Shown: positions 45,957 to 58,353 of the stretch, piece by piece
How positions within the stretch are numbered: the first letter of the stretch is position 1
Layout: the number at the start of each line of letters is the position of its first letter
Source of the DNA: Chloranthus sessilifolius
Lineage: Eukaryota; Streptophyta; Magnoliopsida; Chloranthales; Chloranthaceae
Reading direction: 5' to 3'
Assembly: GCA_021018995.1 (NCBI GenBank)
Contig: CM037586.1
Coordinates: 3,818,328 to 3,882,327, forward strand
Length of the DNA stretch: 64,000 nt
The notes under the pieces: generated by a model
Database searches by the model: none
Told to the model about the DNA's origin: nothing
What the model saw: only the letters and a program-made list of their open reading frames with translations
Translations under genes and position numbers: made by a program

Positions 45957-46098
45957 CACTACAAAAAATAAGTCTCTTAGCGGCAGTTTTTTGCAAACAA
46001 AAACTGTTGCTATCAACAAAAAAGCTATTAAGGCTATTAGCGGCAAGGGTATTAGCGGCAGTTTATGGCTGCCGCTAATAGTCTTATTTTTCGTAGTG
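45957..46098. mobile_element. CACTA-type MITE, TSD tgt
   Basis: 142 bp, begins cactacaaaaaataag and ends cttatttttcgtagtg; inner tagcggcag/ctgccgcta are also inverted. The 3-bp duplication tgt at 45954-45956 and 46099-46101 fits En/Spm (CACTA) elements. Confidence 0.93.
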
Positions 46099-46461
46099 TG
46101 TTCTTAGTTTTAATATATACATACATCAAATAAGCCACATTCTACATTTCTTGAATATAAATAAATCCTAGAAAAAATTGAGCACAAATCCTAGAAAAAA
46201 TTGAGCTAAAAAAAAAAATACCAATCTTTTAGTCAATTCACGGCTCGGATTCTTACCAATGAGAAATTGAGCACAAACCTTAGAAAAATCGAGATAAAAA
46301 ATAAATCCCAATCTTTTCACTCAATGAAAACAATTTGATCTTCACTTTCAATTAATAAATCTGGGTTTCTCAACAAAGATAGATTTAGTTTTATTCACAA
46401 ATAGATGATCTGAATAAATAAATTTAAATTAATAAAGGGGGAAAAAGACAACCTATTGAAG

Positions 46462-46790
46462 AAGACGGCGTCGACGAACGGTGGAGAATGTTGTTTTTGC
46501 GAGATGCAGAGGTCCAATCTCCGGTGACCCAACGATCGGCGTCGACGAACGGCGGAGAATGCTATTTTTACGAGACACCGAGGTCCGAGCTCCGGCTACA
46601 GAAGGAACGACATCGACGTGGCAAAAATCAAAGGAAGAGGGAAGATGAATTTTGGTCGCTTGTGAGGGATCTTTTTCCTTGAGGTCCGATCTCTGGCGAC
46701 CAAAGGAATGGTGTCGATGCGGCAAAAATCGAAGGAAGAGGGATTTTGGTCGCTTGTGGGAGATTTTTTCCTTTCTCTTGCAAGGGCTAA
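46462..46790. repeat. Paired tandem repeats, GC-rich
   Basis: Block ggcgtcgacgaacgg.ggagaatg..tttt..cgaga at 46463-46502 and 46533-46575; block gatgcggcaaaaatc..aggaagagggattttggtcgctt at about 46612-46665 and 46715-46760. GC content is higher than the surroundings. No gene assigned. Confidence 0.75.
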
Positions 46791-47048
46791 AAGGTAATTT
46801 GAGATTTTCATAAAGTACCTACATAGCTCAATGCCGCCCGTATTGAGGGTGTTTGGGCGCCAACTGGTAATAAGAATAAAAAGTCACCGAAATGGTAATA
46901 AAAATTTTTTTGGGGCGGTTTGTGGTACTTTTCTCTTTAAAAAAATACCGAAACAAATTCATTTCAGTTCGGTTTGATGCAGGTGTCTTGGGCGAATCAA
47001 TAAAAAAATCGATGTCGGTTCGATTCGATTACAGAACTTGCATCCCTA

Positions 47049-47906
47049 GGCACCCTATATATGATATGTGTCATGCTATTTGGAGCCCATCAATAGAGGT
47101 CTCAATGGGTCGGAATGGCCTTAAGTGGGCCGAATATAGTTGGTCCATTTGAACTAGCCCATGTCTAGCCCGACTTATTAATTGGGCTAGGTTGGTCCAA
47201 CCCATTTATGATTAGGGCTTACTTACAATAATCCATGATAGACTGCTCGATAATTTTGATATATGAGGGTCGGGTCGGGTCAGACTTGGGCTGGGTTAAA
47301 AAGTCTGATCGTTAAACGGGCTTTTGGAACTAAAATAGGCTCAAGACTTTGTCTCTATGAGTTTTGGTAAGGTCCAATTGGTTGAACTCTAAAAGGGTTT
47401 AACCGATTTTGAAACCATTGGATGCAAGGGAATCTTGGCTTTTAACTTTCATAAGCAGACACCCACCTTTGAATCTCTTGCATCCTATTGTTATAAAATC
47501 AGTTGAATCCCTGACCTAACCAAAACCCTTTCTCCATAAGAGCATCTCCAAGAACAAATTGTACTTTTTACATAAATAAAATTTTTATTAATTCTAAAAG
47601 TATTATCTAAACATAGTTTAAAAGAAATTTTTTTTAATAAATTAAATAAATAAATTATTTATTCAAAAAATAGATATGAATAGCGATATCCCAAATATGA
47701 AATACCATTATTCATTTCCCATTTAAAATGAGATATAGGATACTTGTTGGAGAACTCTATCCTATAACCAGCCGTTGGGATGCCTACATGGCACATTGGC
47801 TACTTTTAGCATACTTACTGGAGATGCTTTAATGAGCTGAATACAACCTTTTAATCGTTTGAATAGATATCCATTCTATTTAAAGTGGATGTCTCAAGTC
47901 CCATGA
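47049..47906. other. Flank sequence right of the hAT-like element
   Basis: Continues the repeat type of 38116-38757. No gene. Confidence 0.45.
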
Positions 47907-48120
47907 CAAATTGACAAGTGCCTAACTCATTGTAGACAAATTCCATGTATTAAAACCTGTTTTTGAAAAAACTTTGGTTGCAGTCTTTTTCTTTTCTTTT
48001 TTTTTTAACTTTTTGAAAACAAATTGACAATTGCCTAACTCATTGTAGACAAATTCTATGTATTAAAACCTGTTTTTGAAAAAAAATTGGTTGGAGCCTT
48101 TTTTTTTTTTTTTTTTTTTA
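47907..48120. repeat. Direct tandem duplication, period 113 bp
   Basis: caaattgacaagtgcctaac ... gtattaaaacctgtttttga at 47907-48019 recurs at 48020-48120 with few changes. Ends in a poly(T) tract of ~22 bases (48098-48119). Confidence 0.9.
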
Positions 48121-48302
48121 AACGGAGGAAAATAAATAAATAAATAAAACCCCTTGGATTGTACAACTTTTATTTAAATTTTTTTAAATCCCATGTGGGC
48201 TAGACTGAGCTTAGGTTTCGCGGGACCATATTCAAGCCCATCCTAACTTTTTTAGCAAACTACCTTTTTTTTAAAAAAATTTTATAAATCAGTAATCTAC
48301 CC

Positions 48303-48569
48303 AAGGTATCAAATATCGGTTTTCTGAAGACCGATAAGTATCGGTATCGCCCGATACGTCGATATGGTGAAAATTTTCTTTTTCTGTTTTTCGAACAAAA
48401 TCTAAAATTTTTTATAGAGTTATAGTGTTAAAAGTATCATAAACGACTTATATTTAAACTATTAAATATTTTTTGTAACAAAAAGGAAGTATATATTTTA
48501 TAGAAAAATTCAAATTTGGTAGGTAGGGTATGGGCCGATACCCGATACCACCCCGATATTATTGGTATC
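48303..48569. mobile_element. Second member of the aaggtatc element, cut by Tekay-E
   Basis: Starts aaggtatcaaatatcgg like 37425 and has ccgataagtatcggtatcgc inside. It stops at attggtatc where the Tekay-E LTR begins, so its right end lies beyond the window. Confidence 0.6.
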
Positions 48570-50942
48570 TGTGACAACCCGGGTTTCGACGCCCCGAAAC
48601 TCACGCCGTCGACACGACCCTCAAGACCATGTCCCGTAAATTCCCGTAGAACACTCGGTACATCCATACACAATGCATAGCAAAGCGTACAAGTCATGAT
48701 ATAAAAAGAGATCACAAAAAGAGATCTCCACAACTATCATATAACCAACTATAAAAATAACTCATTAGATGGTTTTAGTCTCATGCCAATTGTATGAGCA
48801 AAAGAACCGAATCGAACCATCGGTGACATCCAAAGGTCGCCCTCTGATGGTTGGCCAAAAGAATATAACATTTAAATATTACATCACTTTCAAGTTTAAA
48901 TGGCCGAACGTACCAAGCCTTACAAAACAATATCAAAGTGGCGCAACAGAGTTCACTAGAAGAAATCCTCCGGAGGAGGCTCGTTCTCCTTAAGAGGCAC
49001 GTAGTCAGAATCCAATCTATCTTGGTCCTCCGCTACTGAGTCCTCACCTGCACCTGTGACATATAGTGACAAGAGTGAGCTACATCATAGCTCAATAAGG
49101 AAAACAAATATAACATGTGTACTTTCAACATCAACATATCTTTCATGATATTGCACATTTCATATCTTACTGGAAAGAAACACATGATTTAAATACATTT
49201 TTAAATTGACGAAAACTGATAAAAGATGCACATTTCAGAATCGCACTTATCATTATTCAAAAACACTTTTCTTAATTCACACTCTTAAAACATTCACTTA
49301 AATAATTCCTCCATCAGCTATAGTGTCGAGCTTTGATGGAATACCCACCATCGTCGTTCAATTGAATCATTTTCACATAGATACAAGCCATCGGGAATGG
49401 AGTGACTTGTCGGACGAAATATTACTGCACATGGTAATCGATCGAAGACCAGATATCCCGTCGGACCGAAGCACAAGTTGTACTGATATCCCACCATACC
49501 GGTCGCGGATATCCCGCCGCATCGGTCACGATTATACCGCCACGTCGGTCAGGTATTCAAATAAAATCTTAAACCAAAGTGCTAAAACTACATATAATTT
49601 TTCACCGTGAAATTGTGATATATAATAGTTTCAAAGTTCTTGAAGTTTACACCTACACATATGTTCACATCAACTGGATGTCACATTCACATACACATAT
49701 CTGAGTTTCTTGTTGAGAGCACAAGCATACTTATCAAAATTCACAACACCCACATGATTTGTCTTAATGATCACTCACACATGTCGAATTGTACATATTC
49801 AAAAGCATGGTAAATTCATACTAAAATGTATTCGTAAATCACATACACATCACATCACTACCCACATATCTGCTGAAATCAAATACACATGTTAAATAGT
49901 TTTCCTTACCTACACGCTAAGCCCTTAGGCTTTCATAGTTCAAGCTTGCTTCACATCCACTCAAAGCTTGGGTCACACCTAACATACACAATTTCATGAT
50001 CGGAACGTTAGAATTGACGTAAAACAGTGAGATACACCATATTCCCAAAGTCCCCAAAGCCAAAACAGAAGATAGTTTTAACTGTCAGGAATCGACCGGT
50101 CGAATCCCAAATTGACCGGTCGGTTTCCCTCAGGAAACCAGACCCTCCTTTCACACCCAAACCGACCAGTTGATTCCCAAAACTGACCTGTCGGATCTCC
50201 AAAATCGACTGGTCGGTTTTGGTTCGACCGGTTGAGTCCCCAAAACTATAATTTTTAACATTCCTGTTTCGTGGAAATCGACCGGTCGTAATCGCTCTTT
50301 GGTTCTACAATTCCACTCATAATGAAATCGACCGGTCGATTTCCAATTTGACCGGTCGGTTCACGCCAGTTCTCACCCAGCTAGGGTTTTTTATCACAAT
50401 TCTATTTTTTGTCAATTTTCTCTTTTTCCCTCTAATTTTCTTCACTCAACCACACATTTACTCTATAGACACACTTCACAAAATTCACGTAAGATCTTAC
50501 CTTTTATTAAATCGTTTTCTTCGATCTTAGCCTTCACACTCTAGCTAGGGTTTAGCAGCTCGGAGTTTCGGATCACACACAGTTACCGATCCTCGAATGC
50601 CGCACAACTTACGATCTTTCACTCATTCTTGCGCATTCAATTCTATTCTCCTCTCTCTCTTCTAAATTACTTTTCAATAACTCCTCACTCACCAACCTAG
50701 AATAGAAAATTATTTTCTCTTAGGTTTTTCTTTCTTATAACAGTCCTAGTCTTAGGTGTTAAGCACCAACATTCACCCTGGTTATGCCTAACCTACATAA
50801 GACTTGCACATAGCTTTTCTCACACTCAACTCATGACCTATAGGGCTTATCAAACATGTCATAGGGTCAGGCACATGATCTGACGGCATGCACACCGAAG
50901 TCACTGTTTCAAAGGTCAAATTTTTTTTTTCAGGACGTTACA
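48570..50942 (-). repeat. 3' LTR of Tekay-E
   Basis: 2373 bp, minus-strand start tgtaacgtcctg (50942) and end gggttgtcaca (48570). Preceded by a purine tract (gaggggagaa, 50943-50952). It shares with the Tekay-F LTR a GC-rich block with repeated gatatcccgcc/accggt phrases (49440-49555; inverse at 60010-60100). Confidence 0.9.
50091..50361. repeat. Palindrome array CG-ACCGGT-CG in the Tekay-E LTR
   Basis: Units cgaccggtcg and variants (cgaccagttg, gacctgtcgg, cgactggtcg) separated by ~10-12 bp such as aatcccaaatt; neighbouring units are 19-22 bp apart. Confidence 0.92.
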
Positions 50943-51444
50943 TTCTCCCCTCAAGAATTTTCGTCCCTGAAAATTGACTAAGGTTGGACAACGTATAAAG
51001 GTCCCCTCACCAGTCGGTGGGAAGCATACCCCTGTACTCAAAATACCAAAGAAGAGCCAAAGTATCCAGCTTTAGAGAATCCAATCCTTTAGCGAGGACT
51101 GAACAAGTCCTAACTTAAACAAAAACAGCTAGCCAAGGCTAGCCAACACTTAACTAGTCACAACACACACAAGACCTCACCTACTAACGCATGAGGTTAA
51201 ATCGCTCTAATTTAAGCACCTGCATGAAACACATTCACAATTCCATATGCCTACAGTCATGACACACATTGTATAAACAAAGTCAAAGATATTTGCATAC
51301 ACCTCTAAAAAGTTATATACACAACTATCAAGTGACAATCATGTCGCGATAGTTCCAAAATGACCACAGAATCTGTCAAGCGTGGCAACCATGCCACAAT
51401 AGTTTAGTCATCACCACCCCAACCTGTGTTAATTACAAAACACT
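50943..51444 (-). other. Tekay-E 3' untranslated region and polypurine tract
   Basis: Between the extra ORF stop and the LTR. The purine tract touches the LTR. No coding. Confidence 0.7.
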
Positions 51445-52912
51445 TCAACAAAATAACCAAAAGAACATTTTAGCACAAAAACCAACCAAAATCTCATAAT
51501 GTAACCTCCCATCATGCCTCTGCATCCCCCGGTGGTGCGTCAGAAGGTCCCGCCTCATCTGTAAGCACCACACCTGCAAGATCATCTTCGGAACACCGCC
51601 CAACGAAGACGCTCCAGTGGAGTAGTACCACGGATTAGGTACAACTGCACGAGTGTCCGCGAGGCATGTCATGTAATCGTGGGGGTACGTATACTGCATC
51701 CACTGCGTAAAGACACCCTCGTGATGGTCCATCCTACGATGTAGTAGTCGGTTGCTCTCCTCAACTTGAGTCATACGAGCGAGAATATCGTATAAAATTG
51801 TGGAATCCAGCTGTGGTGGGGGAGGCATCTGATAGTGGGCTTGTTGTTGGACTAGAGGTTCAGGTATTGGGGGCATTGGTTGCTCTGGCTGGGGAACTTG
51901 TTCTCCTTGTCCTTGCTTAGCCTCGAGTGGAGGAGGTGGTGCTTGTTCCACAGCTGGAGGTAGGACTTTCTTCAATTGGTTATAGGTTCGGTTCCAATCC
52001 GCAAAGGAATACGACTCGACATGATCATTCAATCTCAGTTCGTCAGAAGAAACTTTATATTCGCCCTTGTTTGCATACTCCTCAAACATAGAGGAGATAA
52101 AACGAGCATAGGGTATACACTCTTTAGGTTTCACTCCCCCTCAGTAACTTCCCATGTATATAGTTTATACCTTCAAACACCATCTTGGGTGCGTTGAACC
52201 AACATCCCCTGAATGCTGCATATAAGGCTTGTTGCACCTCCCCTACCCTCTCAGTATTGTGTCGCATAGGGTAGAGGTTACACTTGATTATGGTGTCCAA
52301 CATCCATAAATGGGGAGGTAAATCAATCCTCCGAATGGCCTTACTAGAACCGTGTCATCCCGGGGTCATCTCGTTCCTAATTTCCAAATAATCCACTTCC
52401 GATGCAAAAGGACGCAAAAGTTCAATGTCGTCTGAATACTCGTCATAACACTCTAGGGCTTTGAATGCGTGATCCCATGTGAATCGATAATCGCGACCAT
52501 CTACTTTGGTCTCAATCACTGAAGATGCACTAGTCGATTTGAGGTTTTGATAGAACAATCGCACCAACCTCGGATAATAATAATCATGTAGCGGGTTTAA
52601 GATATTAGTCAAACCAGCCTTCTAAATATAACCTCGAGCCCATACGGTATTTCCTTGTACATCCGGGTCCTCAAACGAGGCCCGATCAATTCTATACTCG
52701 TCTTTAATCTTTTTGCTTGCCCACCATGCATTGGGCTGGTCTAAAGGTGGTGGTGGTGGTGAAGGCTCACGCGAAGACGATGCAGGCCGTGGGGCTATCT
52801 GTGGTGCCGACATTTGTGATGCTGCAGGTGGTGGTGGTCCTGACGCACTAGGGCGTCGAACAAGTCACTTTGAAGCTGAAGGTTTCGAAGCTTGCCTCAT
52901 CTTGGGTGGCAT
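51445..52912 (-). pseudogene. Extra ORF of Tekay-E, 'putative plant transposon protein' domain
   Basis: ATG at 52912 (MPPKMRQASKPSASK), TGA soon after, then a proline-rich stretch (52813-52622: PSPPPPPLDQPNAWWASKK), NILNPLHDYYYPRLVRLFYQ, ETKVDGRDYRFTWDHAFKAL, and, in another frame, a helical middle part. The end (52134-51445) is KPKECIPYARFISSMFEEYA, a Pro/Gln-rich linker and RMTQVEESNRLLHRRMDHHE, a short coiled coil. This matches the plant domain known as putative plant transposon protein (PF20167 as I recall), found in or beside many LTR elements. Role unknown. It is in sense orientation downstream of pol, with its own upstream palindrome array, which suggests separate expression. Three or more breaks. 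Confidence 0.7.
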
Positions 52913-53166
52913 GGTTAGGGTTTTTGCACAAAATAAAAACTAGGGATCCAAATTGAAGCAAACTCAAAAATCAAAGATTCAAAAACTAGGGTTTACCTTT
53001 TCGATTTGTTTTGGACCCAAGCTTGTGGAAAATCGAAGCTAAATGAACTCCCAAACCCTTCTTCCTTTTCTCCTTCTAAAACCCTAGCAAGGCCCGAATA
53101 AAAACCCCCCAAACTGAAAATATCGAATCAGAAAGAAAAAACCCAATTTAAACCTGTCCGAACAAA

Positions 53167-53343
53167 ATCGACCGGTCGAATTTAAAAATTGGCCAGTCGA
53201 ACTTATAAATTGACTGGTCGATTTTGTTTCGACCAGTCAATTTTTCAAACTATTTTATTTACTTTTTAAGATTGTTCTGTTTGTGAGAATCGATCGGTCG
53301 ATTCCATATTCGACCGGTCAATTTAAATTTTTGACCGGTCGGT
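53167..53343. repeat. Second CG-ACCGGT-CG array, upstream of the extra ORF
   Basis: cgaccggtcg, ggccagtcg, gactggtcg, cgaccagtc, cgatcggtcg, cgaccggtc, gaccggtcgg, at ~20-bp steps, between the pol stop and the extra ORF start. Same motif as in the LTR of this element, and not that of other elements. Confidence 0.92.
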
Positions 53344-53533
53344 TTGTGACAGCAGACTCATTTTCTGTGTCTTTCACTCCAATTCCTATGAACTTCAAAA
53401 TTTTCTATTTTTAGGCATCTACACACCATTTAAGACACTTATTGCACAAAATTTCTTTCCTCCATTACTCAATCATGGATTATTACATTGCTTCTTACAA
53501 ATTAAGGAATAATTACATTAAAAGAGGGTTCTC

Positions 53534-54940
53534 TCAACTCTCTTGGAACAATTGAGGGTATTGAGCTTTAACTTCCGCCTCACGCTTCCAAGTAGCCTCT
53601 TCAACAGGATGATGTCCCCATTTGACAAGTACTAAAGGGATACGTTTAGTACGTAAGACTTGTTCCTTTTTATCGAGAATTTGCACTAGTTCCTCTATCA
53701 TCGTCATATCTTCATACATCTCGATTGGCTGATCCTCCAAGATATGCATAGGATCTTTAACATATTTTCGGAGCATGGATACATGAAATATGTTATGCAC
53801 TCGATCAAATAGAGGAGGTAACCCAATCCTATAGGCAACCTCACCAACTCTATCCAAAACCTCAAAGGGTCCAAAATATTGTGGGTTTAGTTTTCCTCTC
53901 TTTCCAAATCGCATGACGCCCTTCATGGGTGATATTTTTATGAACACATGATCGCCAACCTGAAAATCAACACTTATCCTCTTCATATTAGCGTAGCTCT
54001 TTTGCCTGCTCTCAGCTGACTTGATTCTTTTTCTTATCATACGAACGATATCGGCATTGTCTTCAAGTACTTCTAGACCCAATATGAACTTTTCGCCTGT
54101 CTCTTTCCAATTGACCGGTGATCTACATCGCAGTTCATAAAATGCTTCATACGGTGTCATACCGATACTCGTTTGAAAGCTGTTATTATATGCAAATTCG
54201 ACCACTGGTAGGTGCTGATCCCATGATCCTTGAAAACTGAGCATACATGCTCTGAGCATATATTCTATTACTTGGTTCACCCGTTTTGTTTGTCCGTTCG
54301 TCTACAGGTAGAATGCCGAACTGAATTCTAATCACGTACCCATCCCTTCTTAGAACTTTTGTCAAAATTTTGAAGTGTAAAGAGGGTCACGATCAGAAAT
54401 GATACTAATTGGAATGCCGTGCAGTCGAACAATTTCCTTCATATATAACTCTGTGAGTCTTCTAGCTATATACGTAGTGTTGTATGATAAAAAGTGGGCT
54501 GACTTGGTCAGTCTATCGACAATTACCCAAATGGCATTGTGTCTCTTTGCAGTCCGGGATAACCCCACTATGAAGTCCATTGAAATTGACTCCCACTTCC
54601 ACTCTAGTATAGGTAGAGGTTGCAACAACCCTGCAGAATGTCTATGATCTACTTTTACCTGTTGACACACTAAGCACTTAGAAACATACTTGGCTACATC
54701 CTGTTTCAACCCTCTCCACCAGTAATTCTTTCTCATATCCTGATATATCTTCATGCTACCAGGGTGTATAACATACATCGACCTATGAGCTTCGTCTAGG
54801 ATAGTCTGCCACAGATCAATATCAACTGGTATGCATAGACGTCCCTTGAACAATAAGGAATCATCTTCCCTCACTGAGAAATCAGGTCTAGTGTCGTCAA
54901 TCACACCTTGTTTGATTTTCACTAACTCTGGGTCTTTCAT
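53534..54940 (-). pseudogene. pol: Tekay-E integrase and chromodomain
   Basis: 54940-54362: zinc part (HRSMYVIHPGSMKIYQDMRK...CLVCQQVKV) and core start (WKWESISMDFIVGL, IVDRLTKSAHFL, IISDRDPLYTSKF). A broken stretch 54361-54281 contains the catalytic Glu region. 54280-53534: QSSFQGSWDQHLPVVEFAYN, YEAFYELRCRSPVNW, the GPFEVLDRVGEVAYRIGLP motif, and at the end VPLVLVKWGHHPVEEATWK, the chromodomain. Chromodomains of this group recognise heterochromatin marks and bias insertion. Confidence 0.9.
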
Positions 54941-56909
54941 CTACAACTCTTGAATGTACTCAAAGATTGTCGGTCTAACTATAATGTTGGCCAAAAAGGC
55001 TCCTGAAGCTCGCACCTCGATGTTTGTGTCATACAAAGAAAGATCCTTTGACAATTTCCTTCTGTGAAATCCTGTGATAAGGCTAGAAAATAAAGTTGAA
55101 TTCTTTTTGCTCAAGGCATCTGCTACCAGATTAGCCTTGCCGGGTGGTACTGAATGGAACAATCGTAGTCCTTGAGAAATTTCATCCATTTGCGCTGCCT
55201 CATATTAAGCTCTTTCTGCGTAAACAAATATTTGCGGCTTTTATGATATGTAAATATCTCGAAGGTCTTGCCGTATAAGTAGTGCCTCCATATCTTTAGT
55301 GTGAATATGACTACTGTAAGCTCCAAATCATGGGTTGGATAATTATTCTCGTGATCTTTCAGTTGTCTCGACCCATAAGCAATAATCTTCTTATTCTGGT
55401 TGAGCACACATCCTAACCCATTGTGTGAAGCGTCACTGTAAACAACATATCTTCCACTGCCTGAAGGAATAGCTAATACCGGGGCTGAAGTCAGTCGCTT
55501 CTTGAGTTCTTGAAAACTCCTCTTGCATTCTTCAGTCCATTTAAACCTCACATCCTTCTTGGTAAGCCTCGTGAGTGGTCTAGAGAGCTTCAAAAATCCC
55601 TTTACAACCATCCTATAATACCCAGCCAAACCGAGGAACCTTCGAATCTCTGTTACTATTTTCAGTTGCTCCCATCCCACTACGGCTTCGATCTTCGCTG
55701 GATCCACTGTAACTCCATCCTTTGAAACTACATGTCCAAAAAACTGACCTTCGCTGGTGGTCACGAAAGATTTGTATAACAATCTTCAAATGTTCTTCAT
55801 GCTCTTTCTTGGTCTTAGAGTAGATGAGAATGTCATCTATGAACACTACTACACACGTATCAAGGTATCTTTTAAACACTCGATTCATTAAATCCATAAA
55901 TGACGTTGGGGCATTGGTCAATCCGAACGGCATCACTAAAAACTCATAGTGTCCATATCTCATTTTGAACGCCGTCTTTGATATATCCTCTACCTTAATT
56001 CTCAACTGAGGATATCCTGATCTTAGATCGATCTTGGAGAAGAATCTAGCACCTTATAAATGACCGAACAGATCATCAATCCTTGGCAAAGGGTATCAAT
56101 TCTTAATAGTCACCTTGTTCAGCTGACGATAGTCAATACACAATCTCATCGACTTGTCCTTCTTCTTCACAAACAAGACTGGTGCTCCCCAAGGAGACAC
56201 ACTAGGTCTTACAAAACCATTATCTAGGAGTTCTTGTAATTTCTCTTTCAATTCTTTCAACTCAGCAGGAGCCATTCGATAAGGCGCTTTAGACACAAGC
56301 TCCGTACCCGGTGCTAAGTCAATGGCGAACTCCACTTCTCGTTTCGGTGGTAAACTTGGCAACTCATATGGAAAAACGTCCTCGAATTCACATGCAACCG
56401 GAATCTTCGCTAGAACGTTCCTCTCTTCCTTGTCTTCCTTTAGAAACGCTAGGTATCCATGACAACCTTTCTTTATTAAACATCGGCTCTGATTGCGGAG
56501 ATCAGCAGTACAACGATCGATCGCTTTCAAGAAAATTGAAATGATCTCCTCGTATTTGGCCTGAAGGTAATCATCTTTCTCTGACAATCAACACTGACAT
56601 GGTGCTTAGATAACCAATCCATACCAAGGATTATGCCAAATCCTTGCATGTCTAATAGGATTAACTCTGCCACTAATTCATGAACATCATAATCCCTTAC
56701 GACGACAATGACTGACCGACAGACCATATCAATGCTAATTGAATTCCCCGTCTAAACTGACACTGTAAAAATGAAATCCAAGGCCTCGGGAATGACCTTC
56801 ACTTTCTTCGCGAGCTACAAAGTAATAAATGAGTGGGTAAACCCTGGGTCTATCAACACTCTTGCTTCATAACTCAAGTCACTTCCCTTCCCATATATTT
56901 GTAAAGTAC
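54941..56909 (-). pseudogene. pol: Tekay-E protease (end), RT and RNase H
   Basis: The protease region 56909-56530 starts just after the intron-like segment (LQIYGKGSD...EARVLIDPG) and has LLDMQGFGIILGMDWLS. RT 56500-55700: [45 protein letters not shown] then stop, [30 protein letters not shown] frameshift near 55780 leads to [34 protein letters not shown]. RNase H 55450-55123: [35 protein letters not shown]. At least three breaks. Confidence 0.9.
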
Positions 56910-57061
56910 CTATATAGCACATGCCTCTTAGCAATCTACTCGTGCATCAAGTCAAAACATGTAAAGGACTAGATTAAACAATTTCCTATATAGATACACC
57001 TTCTCTATTTAAAATTAAAAAATTCAAATCAATGAATCAATTATTTTAAAGAAAATTTCAC
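56910..57061 (-). other. Candidate intron between gag and protease, Tekay-E
   Basis: 152 bp, AT-rich with stops. Minus-strand donor ataag/gtgaaa at 57061 and acceptor tatatag/gtac at 56910. Removing it joins the gag tail to LQIYGKGSD in the protease frame at the same codon as in Tekay-F. The flanks are conserved between the two elements; the interior is less so. Confidence 0.65.
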
Positions 57062-58353
57062 CTTATATAATGTGATTATTGTTCTGATCATCCTCGGTGG
57101 TTACTGCATAAGCTTGCCCTTGAACAATTGACTTCTTTGTTTGCATTTTTTTGGTCACAAGAGCAGAAGCCGTCCTCCCTTGCCGACTCGTGGGAACTGA
57201 AGTCGTCCCTTCTTTCCACATCTATGGGCAATCTCTTATTATGTGCCTCATTCTCCTACACTTGAAGCACCCTCTCGTGCCTCGCCTACAGTCCAACGTC
57301 TTGTGAGACTTGCCACACCAGGCACAAGTCTCAACCGGTGTAGAAGATGCAACCCTAGAAAAACCCTGGATAACTGATGCTCCAGTGGTGGTCATAGGGT
57401 TCTCATAGCAAATCGACCTCACCGTAATAGGCATAGGTGGTCTAGTGACATTTGTCTGCACCGGCCTAGGGAAACTGCTCGGAGTCGGTTGCTTCGGAGT
57501 AAGTGCTATGAATCTCGACTTTTTTTTTCACCAGTTTGTAGTTGCTTCCCTTTCCTTGCTGTTGTCTTTTGCGGTACATCTCTTCTACATCTTCCTCTAT
57601 ACTGAGGGCCTTGCTCATGACTGTCCCGTAAGTTTCCAATTCTCTAACCGTCATCTTCCCTTGCACCAGTTGAAGGAATTGAACCTCCATTTGATTCCGC
57701 ACTACTTTAGGGAAGTATTGCTTGTTAAACTCCTCTATAAACTCATCCCAGGTCCATAAAACTCCTAGCGTCTCTTGTGCCCTAGTCCTTGAAACTAATT
57801 TCCACCACGGGCTCGCCTCGCCGTCCAACATGAAAGCAGCCCATCGGACTCTCTCATCCTCAGTGCATGTAAGCACACTGAATATTTTCTCCATCTCATT
57901 AAGCCAATTTTTTGCTTCCATTGGCTCAGCTTGCCCTAAAAAAGTTGGAGGACGCATCCTCCGAAACTCCGTAAAAACTGAGGGCGTCGGTGGTGGTGGT
58001 GGTGTAGGAGTATGCACTTGTTGTTTATGGTTGGCATTAGTGGTCATCAACACCGTTTGTAAGGCTGTTTGTTGGGCCATAGTGGCTGCCATGGCCTCCA
58101 ACATTTGCATCATTCTCCGTCTCTCTTCTCTTTCCTTGTTCCTTTTCGAGTTCCCTTCTGCATTTCTTTCCGTGTTCCTCATTTTAGGACCACTTGTCTC
58201 CGGAATAATGGGGTTTCTCAACTCCGGATTACTTGTCTCCGGAATGACCCTATCTCTTAACAGAGTTCGATTTGTACCGGTGGGAATCTCATCTAGACTT
58301 CTTAAATTTCTTCTATGGCCGCCTCTTGGTCGACACCTTCCCCTAGTAGACAT
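57062..58353 (-). pseudogene. gag: Tekay-E gag
   Basis: Start ATG 58353 (MSTRGRCRPRGGHRRN). MLEAMAATMAQQTAL and FRRMRPPTFLGQAEPMEAKN, then LTCTEDERVRWAAFMLDGEA and WDEFIEEFNKQYFPKVVRNQ are the Tekay capsid block. A frameshift near 57460 precedes two zinc knuckles, CAWCGKSHKTLDC and CFKCRRMRHIIRDC (57222-57345). Stops occur near 57221 and 57064, the last a CAA to TAA change relative to Tekay-F. Confidence 0.9.

Larger units (their letters stand above)
38758..47048. mobile_element. hAT-like element, 12-bp TIR and 8-bp TSD ggcaccct
   Basis: 8291 bp. TIR tagggatgcaag at 38758-38769 and its exact inverse cttgcatcccta at 47037-47048. An exact 8-bp duplication, ggcaccct, at 38750-38757 and 47049-47056 is diagnostic of hAT. 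I see no hAT transposase (no BED finger, no dimerisation domain), so it is non-autonomous. It contains a DUF1985 gene, three copies of a ~50-bp repeat, a CACTA MITE and a tandem repeat. Confidence 0.9.

Noticed and set aside
49323..49610. ORF in the Tekay-E LTR with Asp/Ser/Arg-rich sequence
   Set aside because: Lies over the GC-rich LTR tandem block, with no homolog recognised and the opposite strand to the element.
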